In this document: one piece after another, positions 1 through 6,337 of the stretch
Layout of the letters: the number at the start of each line of letters is the position of its first letter
Numbering within the stretch: position 1 is the first letter of the stretch
Assembly: GCA_030591795.1 (NCBI GenBank)
Contig: JAUVAJ010000109.1
Location: 1-6,488 of the forward strand
Origin: Desulfuromonadales bacterium
Lineage (GTDB): Bacteria; Desulfobacterota; Desulfuromonadia; Desulfuromonadales; UBA2294
Length of the DNA stretch: 6,488 nucleotides
Reading direction: 5' to 3'
Notes under the pieces: generated by a model
Told to the model about the DNA's origin: nothing
What the model saw: the letters and a program-made list of their open reading frames with translations, nothing else
Database searches by the model: none
Program-made: the position numbers and the translations under genes

Positions 1-20
1 CGTACCGTGACCCGAACAAC

Positions 21-33
21 AGGAGTTGTCTTG
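21..33 (+). promoter_or_regulatory. Ribosome binding site and TTG start of smg
   Basis: AGGAG at 21-25 is followed by five bases and then TTG at 31. The GTG at 7 has only six bases of visible sequence before it, so its ribosome binding site cannot be judged. The site decides the start of smg. Confidence 0.7.
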
Positions 34-501
34 CGAGAACGGGTGTTGGCCATCGTTACAATACTGGCGCGCTATTTCCTGAATGAGCGCAACCTGATCA
101 GCGAAACTGAGCTGGTTGAAGAGCTGCTCTCCGTCGGCTTCGACGAAGAAGAGATCGATGCGGCCTTCAGCTGGATGCAGGGCCTGGAGCCGGTTTCAGA
201 CGCGCCTATACAACCGAAAACTCTGACTGCCTACGCCCAGCGAATCTTCACTGATGAAGAGCGCCGTCTGCTCTCGGACGAAGCACGCAGCTTTATGATT
301 CGCCTGCGTAATCTCGGCATACTTGACGACGAGACACAGGAAGAGATCATTGAACGGGCCTTCCAACTGGAAGAGGAAGATATCTCGCTCAAGGAGATCA
401 AGGTCATGACTGCCCTGTCCCTGTTTGCCAGATCAAACGAAGACTGGCGGCGAGAAGTCGACTGCCTGCTTGGTGACGACTGGGCCAGACTGTTCAACTG
501 A
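31..501 (+). CDS. smg: Smg family protein (DUF494)
   Basis: This is a small acidic protein of 156 residues from the DUF494/Smg family. Its biochemical role is not established, and the family usually sits beside dprA and topoisomerase or topoisomerase zinc-finger genes. The recognisable parts are the N-terminal RERVLAIVTILARYF, the central ELLSVGFDEEEIDAAFSWM, the LRNLGILDDETQEEIIERA stretch and the C-terminal EWRREVDCLL-like segment ending DDWARLFN, all matching my memory of Geobacter-type Smg. The reading frame is open from a GTG at 7, but TTG at 31 is the better start. AGGAG at 21-25 lies five bases before it, and the resulting N-terminus MRERVLAIV fits the family, whereas the extra eight residues do not. 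The predicted protein looks all-helical with no signal peptide or membrane segment, so it is probably cytosolic. It lies upstream of topA and is followed by a terminator. Family assignment is confident; function is unknown. Confidence 0.9.
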   Translation: MRERVLAIVTILARYFLNERNLISETELVEELLSVGFDEEEIDAAFSWMQGLEPVSDAPIQPKTLTAYAQRIFTDEERRLLSDEARSFMIRLRNLGILDDETQEEIIERAFQLEEEDISLKEIKVMTALSLFARSNEDWRREVDCLLGDDWARLFN

Positions 502-509
502 TGATTATC

Positions 510-537
510 GGGCTGCGGCAAACACCGCGGCCCTTTT
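510..537 (+). terminator. Intrinsic terminator after smg
   Basis: GGGCTGCGG (510-518) pairs with CCGCGGCCC (525-533) over nine base pairs including one G-U pair, with a six-base loop CAAACA. A short TTTT run (534-537) follows. It starts eight bases after the smg stop codon and should separate smg, at least partly, from topA. The short T run suggests termination may be incomplete. Confidence 0.75.
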
Positions 538-564
538 GCGTATTACATTTATAAACAATCTAAT
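536..564 (+). promoter_or_regulatory. Possible sigma-70 promoter of topA
   Basis: TTGCGT (536-541) and TCTAAT (559-564) are separated by 17 bases, with five of six matches to the -10 consensus and a weak -35. The spacer is AT-rich and contains TATAAA. It overlaps the T run of the preceding terminator, and topA would then have a short leader of roughly 35 bases. This is based on consensus matching only. Confidence 0.4.
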
Positions 565-606
565 GTGCTCGAATTACCGAGCCCATTTAAACAGAGCACG
601 GAAATA

Positions 607-2904
607 ATGGCTAAATCACTCGTTATTGTTGAATCACCCGCCAAATCAAAAACTATCGAGAAGTTTCTCGGCAAGGGCTACAAGGTCAAAGCATCTTACG
701 GTCACGTACGCGCGCTACCGAGCAAACAGGGCTCAGTCGATATTGAAAATGATTTTGAACCCCTTTATAAAAATCTCCCGGACAGCCAAAAACACCTGAC
801 TGCTCTGAAAAAAGAAATCGCCAACTGCGATGAATTAATTCTCGCAACTGACCCCGACCGCGAAGGGGAGGCGATTGCCTGGCATCTGCTTGAAGCACTG
901 AAGATCGATGAAAAAGGTGACAAGCCGAAGGTCATCCGGGTGGTTTTTCATGAAATCACCGCTGGTGCTATAAAAGAAGCAATGGCCAACCCGCGGGCAA
1001 TTTCCAAAGAAATGGTTGACGCCCAGCAGGCCCGCTCTATCCTCGACTATCTGGTCGGTTTCAATCTCTCGCCGTTTCTCTGGAAAAAAATTCGCTACGG
1101 CCTGTCAGCCGGACGCGTCCAATCGGTCGCTCTACGCCTGATCTGCGAACGGGAAAAAGCGATCACGGCCTTCAAGTCTGACGAATACTGGACCATCGGC
1201 GCCGATATGCTCAGCGCTCAAGGTGAAGGGTTTAAGGCCCGTCTGCATTCTCAAAACGGCAAAAAAATCGGCAAGCTCGATATCGGCAATCAAGCGGCCG
1301 CAGATAAAATTGTCAATGCGCTTAAAGACGCGGCCCTGTCAATCAGCGAAGTAGTCAAGAAACAGAAAAAGCGTAATCCCGCCGCCCCATTCACCACCAG
1401 CACCCTGCAACAGGAAGCGAACCGCAAGCTCGGTTTCTCCGCCCGAAAAACCATGAGTGTCGCCCAGAAGCTGTATGAAGGGATCGACATTGGCGCCGGT
1501 GCTGTCGGTCTGATTACTTATATGCGTACCGACTCGGTCGCACTGTCGACGGTCGCCACCGATGAGGCACGTGAAGTTGTGACCGCGCGCTATGGCAAAG
1601 AGTACGCCATGGCCAAACCGCGGGTTTTCAAGAGCAAAGCCAAGAACGCCCAGGAAGCCCACGAAGCGATCCGGCCGACCGGCATCGGCAACATACCGAA
1701 TGAAATCAAAGAAGCCCTGAGCTCCGACCAATACAAACTTTACAATCTGATCTGGACCAGGACCATCGCCTCGCAGATGGCCTCAGCCATTCTTGACGCC
1801 ACTTCAGTCGACATCGCCGCCGGAGATAAGTTCACCTTCCGCGCCTCCGGTCAAGTCATCAAATTCCCGGGCTTCATGAAGGTCTATATTGAAGGGACCG
1901 ATAACGGCGGCGACAAAGAGAATGATGAAGGACTCCTGCCCGACCTGAAAAAAGACGAAAAGGTCGAATGCAAGGAGTTGCTACCGGAACAACATTTCAC
2001 TCAACCGCCCCCCCGCTTCACCGAGGCGAGTCTGGTCAAAATTCTCGAAGAGTATGGCATCGGTCGCCCGTCAACCTACGCCTCAATCATGAACACTCTG
2101 GTTACCCGCAAGTACGCACGGCTGGAAAAGCGCGCGTTCTTTCCGGAAGATGTCGGGATGGTTGTCAGCGACCTGTTGACCACACATTTCGCACAATATG
2201 TTGACTACGACTTCACCGCCAAGATGGAAGAGAATCTCGACGCCATCTCCCGCGGCGAAAAACAATGGCGGCCGCTGCTGGCCGGTTTCTGGAAACCGTT
2301 CCACGAGCTACTGCAACAAAAAGAGAAGGAAGTCTCCAAAGGCGACCTGACCACCGAAGCGATCGATCAGGATTGCCCGGAGTGCGGCAAGAAGCTGGTA
2401 ATCAAGCTCGGCAAGCGTGGCAAATTCATCGCCTGTTCCGGTTTCCCTGACTGCCGACACACGGCTCCTCTGAGCGGCGACAATCAACCGGAAGAACCGG
2501 TCATTTCCGACGAAAAATGCGACAAGTGCGGCGCGCCGATGCTGATCAAGGATGGCCGTTACGGTAAATTTTACGCCTGCTCCGCTTATCCAGAATGTAA
2601 AAACATCCAGCCGCTGGAAAAACCGAAGTCGACCGGCGTGGTCTGCCCGGAGTGTAAAGAAGGCGACATCCAGGAGAAGAAAAGCCGCTACGGCAAGATC
2701 TTCTACTCCTGCAACCGTTACCCGAAATGCAAATACGCCCTGTGGAATCCGCCGGTTGAGCAGCCTTGTCCGGATTGCAAGCATCCGCTTACCACAAAAA
2801 AGACCACCAAACGCAAGGGGACGATGCGGGTCTGCCCGATCAAGGAGTGCGGGTTTGAGGAGCCGATGCCTGAAGCGGCCGAGGCCGCTGAAGAAGAGAA
2901 GTAA
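607..2904 (+). CDS. topA: DNA topoisomerase I (type IA)
   Basis: This enzyme relaxes negatively supercoiled DNA by cutting one strand through a 5'-phosphotyrosine link. The complete protein has 765 residues. The N-terminal TOPRIM domain (about 1-120) carries the catalytic Glu9 in VESPAK and the Mg-binding DxDxE triad D82, D84, E86 in TDPDREGE. SAGRVQS follows at 167-173. The active-site tyrosine is Y305 in GLITYMRTDS, with R307 beside it, matching E. coli Y319 and R321. The EAHEAIRPT and PPPRFTEASL motifs lie near 350-358 and 467-476. The C-terminus has four zinc ribbons: C590/C593/C610/C616, C638/C641/C658/C664, C680/C683/C702/C708 and C721/C724/C743/C748. It ends in a Glu/Ala-rich acidic tail. 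The frame is open from a GTG at 565, but MAKSLVIVESPAK at 607 matches the family start. Only a weak ACGGA-like ribosome binding site precedes it. It is about 100 residues shorter than the E. coli enzyme, with a different tail. All key residues are present. Confidence 0.98.
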   Translation: MAKSLVIVESPAKSKTIEKFLGKGYKVKASYGHVRALPSKQGSVDIENDFEPLYKNLPDSQKHLTALKKEIANCDELILATDPDREGEAIAWHLLEALKIDEKGDKPKVIRVVFHEITAGAIKEAMANPRAISKEMVDAQQARSILDYLVGFNLSPFLWKKIRYGLSAGRVQSVALRLICEREKAITAFKSDEYWTIGADMLSAQGEGFKARLHSQNGKKIGKLDIGNQAAADKIVNALKDAALSISEVVKKQKKRNPAAPFTTSTLQQEANRKLGFSARKTMSVAQKLYEGIDIGAGAVGLITYMRTDSVALSTVATDEAREVVTARYGKEYAMAKPRVFKSKAKNAQEAHEAIRPTGIGNIPNEIKEALSSDQYKLYNLIWTRTIASQMASAILDATSVDIAAGDKFTFRASGQVIKFPGFMKVYIEGTDNGGDKENDEGLLPDLKKDEKVECKELLPEQHFTQPPPRFTEASLVKILEEYGIGRPSTYASIMNTLVTRKYARLEKRAFFPEDVGMVVSDLLTTHFAQYVDYDFTAKMEENLDAISRGEKQWRPLLAGFWKPFHELLQQKEKEVSKGDLTTEAIDQDCPECGKKLVIKLGKRGKFIACSGFPDCRHTAPLSGDNQPEEPVISDEKCDKCGAPMLIKDGRYGKFYACSAYPECKNIQPLEKPKSTGVVCPECKEGDIQEKKSRYGKIFYSCNRYPKCKYALWNPPVEQPCPDCKHPLTTKKTTKRKGTMRVCPIKECGFEEPMPEAAEAAEEEK

Positions 2905-2910
2905 TTATCA

Positions 2911-2936
2911 GGCCGGGCAGATTGCCCGGCCTTTTT
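2911..2936 (+). terminator. Intrinsic terminator after topA
   Basis: GGCCGGGCA (2911-2919) and TGCCCGGCC (2923-2931) form a perfect nine-pair GC-rich stem with a three-base loop, followed by TTTTT (2932-2936). It begins six bases after the topA stop codon. It is a textbook rho-independent terminator and separates topA from trmFO. Confidence 0.93.
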
Positions 2937-3056
2937 AGTCTGAAAAAATTTGACTTCCCCTTTTCTATCGCCAGCCATGAGGGCCCATAGAGAAAGATTC
3001 TGGATTAATTATTAGTCCTACAAATTGTAGCGCCATAGGGATCCAATTGCTTAGTT

Positions 3057-3125
3057 TTTGTCATTTCGAGTGAAAGGAGAAATCTGTTTCTAAAGAAGAT
3101 CTCTCTCTTTGTTCGAGATGACAAA
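3057..3125. repeat. Palindromic GTCATTTCGAG-type intergenic repeat
   Basis: The ends TTTGTCAT (3057-3064) and ATGACAAA (3118-3125) are exact inverted copies. The arms continue as GTCATTTCGAGTGAAAGGAG on the left and, read from the opposite strand, GTCATCTCGAACAAAGAGAG on the right. The inner parts GAAATCT and AGATCTC flank a short centre. The whole 69 bases can fold into one long imperfect hairpin. From memory, similar GTCATTCCGAG-type repeats are scattered between genes in many bacterial genomes. Copy number in this genome cannot be seen from one window. No transposase is encoded. Confidence 0.75.
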
Positions 3126-3149
3126 CCGCAAAAACACTTCTACTAAATC

Positions 3150-3240
3150 GGCGGGTCCCGCCTTCGCTAAAGCTATGGCGAGGCAAGCACGTCCCGCCAG
3201 ACGCCTTACTTTTTGTCTAAACGGCAACAAAAAGTAAGCA
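3150..3240. repeat. Composite intergenic repeat with two hairpins
   Basis: The left part is the perfect palindrome GGCGGGTCCCGCC (3150-3162), followed by CTTCGCTAAAGCTATGGCGAGG, which is itself loosely self-complementary. A second TCCCGCC occurs at 3192-3198. The right part is a perfect 12-bp inverted repeat, CTTACTTTTTGT (3205-3216) and ACAAAAAGTAAG (3227-3238), with a ten-base loop. I recall similar stretches as dispersed repeats in Geobacter-like genomes, but that is memory, not a search. The lower hairpin has an AT-rich stem and no downstream T run on the + strand, so it is a poor terminator. Confidence 0.6.
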
Positions 3241-3318
3241 AAAAATGGCTCTTCCCTGCAAGAGGCATCTCGAATACGGAGCCTTCATCTATACTATAGT
3301 CAGAGGTACAAGTTATCC

Positions 3319-3339
3319 GGGCCCGTTCCAATGGGGCCC
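3319..3339. repeat. Short GGGCCC stem-loop
   Basis: GGGCCC at 3319-3324 and again at 3334-3339 can pair through a nine-base loop. Because GGGCCC is its own reverse complement, each copy is also a small palindrome. No T run follows, so it is not a normal terminator. Its role is unknown and it may be a repeat end. Confidence 0.45.
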
Positions 3340-3421
3340 TCACAGCAGGAGTAATCTCGAACGAAAAACAAAGACTATATATAGCCACTTCAACCTATAA
3401 CTCGTGTAAACTAATCAATCC

Positions 3422-4750
3422 ATGAACGAAACAAACCACATAACCATAATCGGCGGCGGACTGGCCGGCTGCGAAGCCGCCTGGCAGGCCGCCCGCGCAG
3501 GCGTCTCCGTCACCCTGATTGAGATGAAACCGCAGCGCTATTCACCGGCCCACCACTCCGAGAGTCTCGGCGAACTGGTCTGCTCCAACAGCCTGCGCGG
3601 CATCGGTCTGCAGGGTGCGGTCGGCTGTCTGAAAGAAGAGCTGCGTCGCTGCGGCAGCCTGATCATGCAAGCGGCCGACGCGACCACTGTACCGGCCGGC
3701 GGAGCGTTGGCGGTCAACCGTGAGGACTTCGCCACCTACATCACGCAGAAGATTGAACAGCAGCCATTGATCAATCTTGAGCGCGGCGAAGTAACGTCGA
3801 TTCCGGAACAGGGCCGGGTGATTATCGCTTCCGGACCGCTCACCTCCGTAGCGTTATCACAGGAAGTCGCCCGCTTGACCGGCAGTGAGCATCTCTATTT
3901 CTATGATGCCATTGCGCCGATCATCGAGGCCGATTCGATTAATATGGATATTGTCTGGCGCGCTTCACGTTACGACAAGGGGGGCGCCGACTACCTTAAC
4001 TGCCCACTCGACGCAGAACAGTACGCGCAATTTATTTCCGCACTCACCTCGGCAGAGACCGTCCCTTATCATAATTTTGAAAAAGCGATCCATTTCGAAG
4101 GTTGCATGCCGATCGAGGTGCTGGCCGATCGAGGTGAGCAGACCCTGGCCTTCGGCGCGATGAAACCGGTCGGGCTGACCGACCCGCGCACCAATAAAAA
4201 GTCAGCCGCCGTAATCCAACTCCGCATGGAGGACCGCCAGGGGCAACTGTTCAACATGGTCGGTTTCCAGACCAAACTGACCCACCCGGAACAGAAACGG
4301 ATCTTCCGCACCATTCCCGGACTGGAGAAGGCCGAATTTTCCCGCTACGGCGGCATGCACCGCAACACCTTCATCAACGCCCCGGCCTGTCTCGATAAAA
4401 GGCAACAACTCAAGAACGACCCGCGCATCGTCTTTGCCGGGCAGATCACCGGCGTCGAGGGGTATGTCGAATCGGCCGCCTCCGGGTTTCTCGCCGGCCT
4501 GACCGTCGCCCACCAGCAACTCGACAAGCCGCTCGAACTACCACCCGCGACCAGCGCTTTCGGCGCTCTGCTGACCCATCTGACCGAGAGTGATCCGGAG
4601 CAGTTCCAACCGGCCAACGTCAATTATGGCCTGTTTCCGCTACTGGAAAATCGCAAACGCAAACGCACCGAGCGGCGTCTGGCGATGGCCGAGCGCGCCC
4701 TGGCCGATCTGGCAGACTGGTGGCAAAAAACTCAAGGAGGTGACGCATGA
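3422..4750 (+). CDS. trmFO: Methylenetetrahydrofolate-tRNA-(uracil-5-)-methyltransferase TrmFO
   Basis: This FAD-dependent enzyme uses 5,10-methylenetetrahydrofolate to methylate U54 in the T loop of tRNA, giving ribothymidine. It is related to MnmG/GidA and was formerly called Gid. The protein has 442 residues, the usual family length. The FAD-binding Rossmann motif [13 protein letters not shown] lies at 9-21. C54 in [10 protein letters not shown] and C228 in FEGCMPIE correspond to the catalytic cysteines C53 and C226 of the B. subtilis enzyme. The conserved C-terminal [16 protein letters not shown] is at 340-355 and NYGLFPLL at 401-408. The ATG at 3422 is the only reasonable start, because an in-frame TAA lies 15 bases upstream. 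No Shine-Dalgarno-like sequence precedes it. The gene overlaps maf by the four bases ATGA, so the two are probably co-transcribed. All key residues are present. Confidence 0.97.
   Translation: MNETNHITIIGGGLAGCEAAWQAARAGVSVTLIEMKPQRYSPAHHSESLGELVCSNSLRGIGLQGAVGCLKEELRRCGSLIMQAADATTVPAGGALAVNREDFATYITQKIEQQPLINLERGEVTSIPEQGRVIIASGPLTSVALSQEVARLTGSEHLYFYDAIAPIIEADSINMDIVWRASRYDKGGADYLNCPLDAEQYAQFISALTSAETVPYHNFEKAIHFEGCMPIEVLADRGEQTLAFGAMKPVGLTDPRTNKKSAAVIQLRMEDRQGQLFNMVGFQTKLTHPEQKRIFRTIPGLEKAEFSRYGGMHRNTFINAPACLDKRQQLKNDPRIVFAGQITGVEGYVESAASGFLAGLTVAHQQLDKPLELPPATSAFGALLTHLTESDPEQFQPANVNYGLFPLLENRKRKRTERRLAMAERALADLADWWQKTQGGDA
4734..4749 (+). promoter_or_regulatory. Strong ribosome binding site of maf inside trmFO
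   Basis: AAGGAGGTGA starts at 4734 within the last codons of trmFO, with five bases between AAGGAGGT and the ATG of maf at 4747. It is close to the full anti-Shine-Dalgarno complement. It fixes the maf start and, with the ATGA overlap, indicates that maf can be translated efficiently by reinitiation or independently. Confidence 0.85.
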
Positions 4751-5349
4751 GTGCACCGCGCATTGTCCTCGCCTCAGCCTCGCCACGGCGAAAAGAGTTA
4801 TTGACCCGGATCGGTCTGGAGATCACCGTTATGCCGGCCAACGTTGATGAATCGGTTCTGCCGGGTGAAACACCTGAAGCCCATGTTGAACGACTCAGCC
4901 TGGCCAAAGCCCGGGCCGTCGCCGCCCGCAGTGATATCGCCGGTCGCTGGTTCATCGGTAGCGACACCGTCGTTGTGCGTGACGATGTCATCCTCGGCAA
5001 ACCGGTCGATAAGAATGACGCCGCCAGCATGCTCCGTTCGCTCGCCGGCCGCAGCCACCGGGTCGTCTCCGGCTATGCGGTGGTTGATCGGGAAAAGAAC
5101 AGCCACGAAGCGACCGCCGTTACCACCCGGGTAACCTTCCGAAAGTTGACAGACGCCGAAATCGCAGGCTACATTGCTACCGGTGAACCGGACGACAAGG
5201 CCGGTGCCTACGGCATCCAGGGGATCGGCGCCTGTCTGGTCAGCAGTATTGACGGCAGCTACACCAATGTTGTTGGCCTGCCGTTGTGCGAAGTGGTTGA
5301 GACGCTTGAGCGGATGGGCGCGGCAACGCTGTTCGACCAAAAGAGCTGA
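4747..5349 (+). CDS. maf: Maf family nucleotide pyrophosphatase (YhdE type)
   Basis: Maf proteins hydrolyse nucleoside triphosphates to monophosphates and pyrophosphate. They remove modified or surplus pyrimidine nucleotides and have been linked to septum inhibition when overproduced. The protein has 200 residues, normal for the family. The substrate-loop motif SASPRR is at 10-15, and DE follows at 34-35. GSDTVV (71-76) supplies the likely catalytic Asp73, LGKP is at 83-86, and KAGAYGIQG at 151-159 precedes the C-terminal TNVVGLPL at 173-180. The AGAYGIQG form points to the YhdE subgroup, which prefers dTTP and UTP, rather than the YceF subgroup acting on m7GTP. This is assignment by motif. 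The start is fixed by an excellent ribosome binding site, and the gene overlaps trmFO by four bases. No clear intrinsic terminator follows directly. The first structure downstream is a weak GCTGAA/TTCAGC hairpin without a T run. Confidence 0.95.
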   Translation: MSAPRIVLASASPRRKELLTRIGLEITVMPANVDESVLPGETPEAHVERLSLAKARAVAARSDIAGRWFIGSDTVVVRDDVILGKPVDKNDAASMLRSLAGRSHRVVSGYAVVDREKNSHEATAVTTRVTFRKLTDAEIAGYIATGEPDDKAGAYGIQGIGACLVSSIDGSYTNVVGLPLCEVVETLERMGAATLFDQKS

Positions 5350-5398
5350 ATCGATACAAATTTTCAGCATATGGCACATACGATTTGTAATGGCTCTC

Positions 5399-5489
5399 AA
5401 ATCCCCCTCAATCCCCCTTTGCAAAAGGGGGAATCTGAGTTCTGTTTAGATTAATTCCCCACTTTGAAAAAGGGGGCCAGGGGGGATTT
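5399..5489. repeat. C5/G5 inverted-repeat element, MITE-like
   Basis: The element is bounded by AAATCCCCC (5399-5407) and GGGGGATTT (5481-5489), perfect nine-base terminal inverted repeats. Inside, CCCCCTTT (5413-5420) and AAAGGGGG (5424-5431) form a perfect eight-pair hairpin with a GCA loop. A second, imperfect hairpin is formed by CCCCACTTT (5457-5465) and the AAAGGGGG ending at 5476. The result is a cruciform-like layout of two inner hairpins within paired ends. I recall very similar C5/G5 elements as dispersed intergenic repeats in many bacteria. It encodes no protein, so any mobility would need help from elsewhere. The hairpins may also stall transcription after maf, but no T run follows. 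Confidence 0.75.
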
Positions 5490-5554
5490 ATCTCAGTTGT
5501 TTTCAGGCGATCAGATTCAGTTATGTGACACTCTCTCCAGGCTTGTGCGCCATA

Positions 5555-5592
5555 GCCAAGTCAGCCAAAGCTTCATGCGTAGGCTGATTGGC
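5555..5592. repeat. Stem-loop upstream of yggS
   Basis: GCCAAGTCAGCC (5555-5566) pairs with GGCTGATTGGC (5582-5592) over 11 base pairs with one bulged G and a 15-base loop. It lies about 50 bases before the yggS start. No T run follows. It could be a leader structure or a remnant of a dispersed repeat; the sequence does not decide which. Confidence 0.5.
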
Positions 5593-5644
5593 GAGGGAGC
5601 ATGGTCGAGAGGACACGCTAATCTTACATAGATTGAGTTAAACC

Positions 5645-6337
5645 ATGACCATCAAAGACAACATCAGCAACATCCGCCAACGTATCGACTCCGCCTGCCA
5701 CCAGGCCGGCCGCGACCCGCAGTCCGTCCATTTGCTGGCCGTGTCGAAAAAAAAGCCGCTGGCCGATATTGAGGAAGCCGCAGCCGCCGGGCAGAAGATG
5801 ATCGGCGAGAACTACGTGCAGGAGTTCGTGGCCAAGTATGACGACTGCACCGCCGATGTCGACTGGCACTATATTGGCGCTCTGCAGAGCAACAAGGTCA
5901 AACAGTTGCGCGGCAAGGTGGCGATGATCCACTCGGTCGATCGCCTGTCGCTGGCTAAAGAGATCAACAAACAGTGGGCTAAATGCGACCGCCCGGTCGA
6001 GATTCTGATCCAGGTCAACATCGGTGCAGAAGCGACCAAAGCCGGCGTGAGCGCCGACGATCTCGAAGAATTGGTGCGACAAATCGCTGAGCTGCCAAAC
6101 CTAAGGATCCGCGGCCTGATGGCGATCCCGCCACACAGCGCAGACCCGGAAGAATCGCGGCACTGGTTTCGGGCGATGCGACAACTGGCCGATTCGATCG
6201 CAGAGCTGGGCCTCCCGGATGTCAGCATGAAAGAACTCTCAATGGGCATGAGTGACGACTTCGAAATCGCCATCGAAGAAGGTGCGACCATGATCCGGAT
6301 CGGCACCGCCATTTTCGGGGCACGCGACTATGCCTGA
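5645..6337 (+). CDS. yggS: YggS/PROSC family pyridoxal phosphate-binding protein
   Basis: This family binds pyridoxal 5'-phosphate (PLP) and keeps vitamin B6 and linked amino-acid pools balanced, without a proven enzymatic activity. The protein has 230 residues, typical of the family, and folds as an alanine-racemase-like TIM barrel. The PLP lysine is K35 in LLAVSKKKP. GENYVQEF is at 54-61 and HYIGALQSNK at 75-84, where the family usually has GPLQ or GHLQ. RGLMAIPP is at 156-163, LSMGMSDDFEIAI at 198-210, and the phosphate-binding IRIGTAIFG at 217-225. The ATG at 5645 gives the expected N-terminus, though only a weak GAG precedes it. The lysines at 35-37 are written AAA AAA AAG within a run of eight A. 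The 3' end overlaps the following phosphatase gene by eight bases, indicating co-translation. The gene is separated from maf by a repeat-filled gap. Confidence 0.96.
   Translation: MTIKDNISNIRQRIDSACHQAGRDPQSVHLLAVSKKKPLADIEEAAAAGQKMIGENYVQEFVAKYDDCTADVDWHYIGALQSNKVKQLRGKVAMIHSVDRLSLAKEINKQWAKCDRPVEILIQVNIGAEATKAGVSADDLEELVRQIAELPNLRIRGLMAIPPHSADPEESRHWFRAMRQLADSIAELGLPDVSMKELSMGMSDDFEIAIEEGATMIRIGTAIFGARDYA

Larger units (their letters stand above)
2937..3421. other. Long non-coding gap rich in inverted repeats
   Basis: This gap between the topA terminator and trmFO has no credible gene. Its base composition is patchier and more AT-rich than the flanking genes. From left to right it holds a 13-base palindrome CTACAAATTGTAG (3018-3030), a palindromic element with GTCATTTCGAG/CTCGAGATGAC-like ends (3057-3125), a composite element with two hairpins (3150-3240), and a GGGCCC hairpin (3319-3339). 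The last 80 bases before trmFO are AT-rich, but I see no convincing -35/-10 pair. The only open frame of note is a 60-codon minus-strand frame at 3206-3388, which runs into the inverted repeat and looks incidental. Confidence 0.8.
5350..5644. other. Non-coding gap between maf and yggS
   Basis: No credible gene lies in this gap of 295 bases. It contains a weak GCTGAA/TTCAGC hairpin overlapping the maf stop (5345-5368), a spaced TACAAAT/ATTTGTA inverted repeat (5355-5389), the C5/G5 element at 5399-5489 and a stem-loop at 5555-5592. A promoter for yggS is expected somewhere in the last 100 bases, but I see no good -35/-10 pair. Confidence 0.75.

Noticed and set aside
1..10. Possible last codons of an upstream gene (perhaps dprA) ending in TGA at 8-10
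   Set aside because: Only two codons and a stop are visible in that frame. The expected dprA neighbour is an inference from family context and cannot be supported from so little sequence.
2308..2784. Minus-strand open frame of 158 codons opposite the topA zinc ribbons
   Set aside because: The topA frame here contains all four ordered Cys quartets, so the antisense frame is a shadow of it.
3290..3295. TATACT as a possible -10 box for trmFO
   Set aside because: No acceptable -35 hexamer lies 16-18 bases upstream, and AT-rich hexamers of this kind are frequent in the gap.
3206..3388. Minus-strand open frame of 60 codons in the topA-trmFO gap
   Set aside because: It has no ribosome binding site or recognisable domain, and it reads through a hairpin and an inverted repeat. 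It looks like a chance frame across repeats.
5372..5388. TGGCAC followed by TTTGT, resembling a sigma-54 promoter
   Set aside because: The spacing between the GG and the downstream G is two bases too long for a -24/-12 promoter, and the GC of the -12 element is missing.
4798..5424. Minus-strand open frame of 208 codons opposite maf
   Set aside because: It lies almost wholly antisense to a clear maf gene, has no family features, and is explained by the GC-rich codon use of maf.
5399..5489. CRISPR-like reading of the repeated C5/G5 blocks
   Set aside because: The blocks are inverted, not direct, repeats with no regular spacers; the layout is that of hairpins, not of an array.
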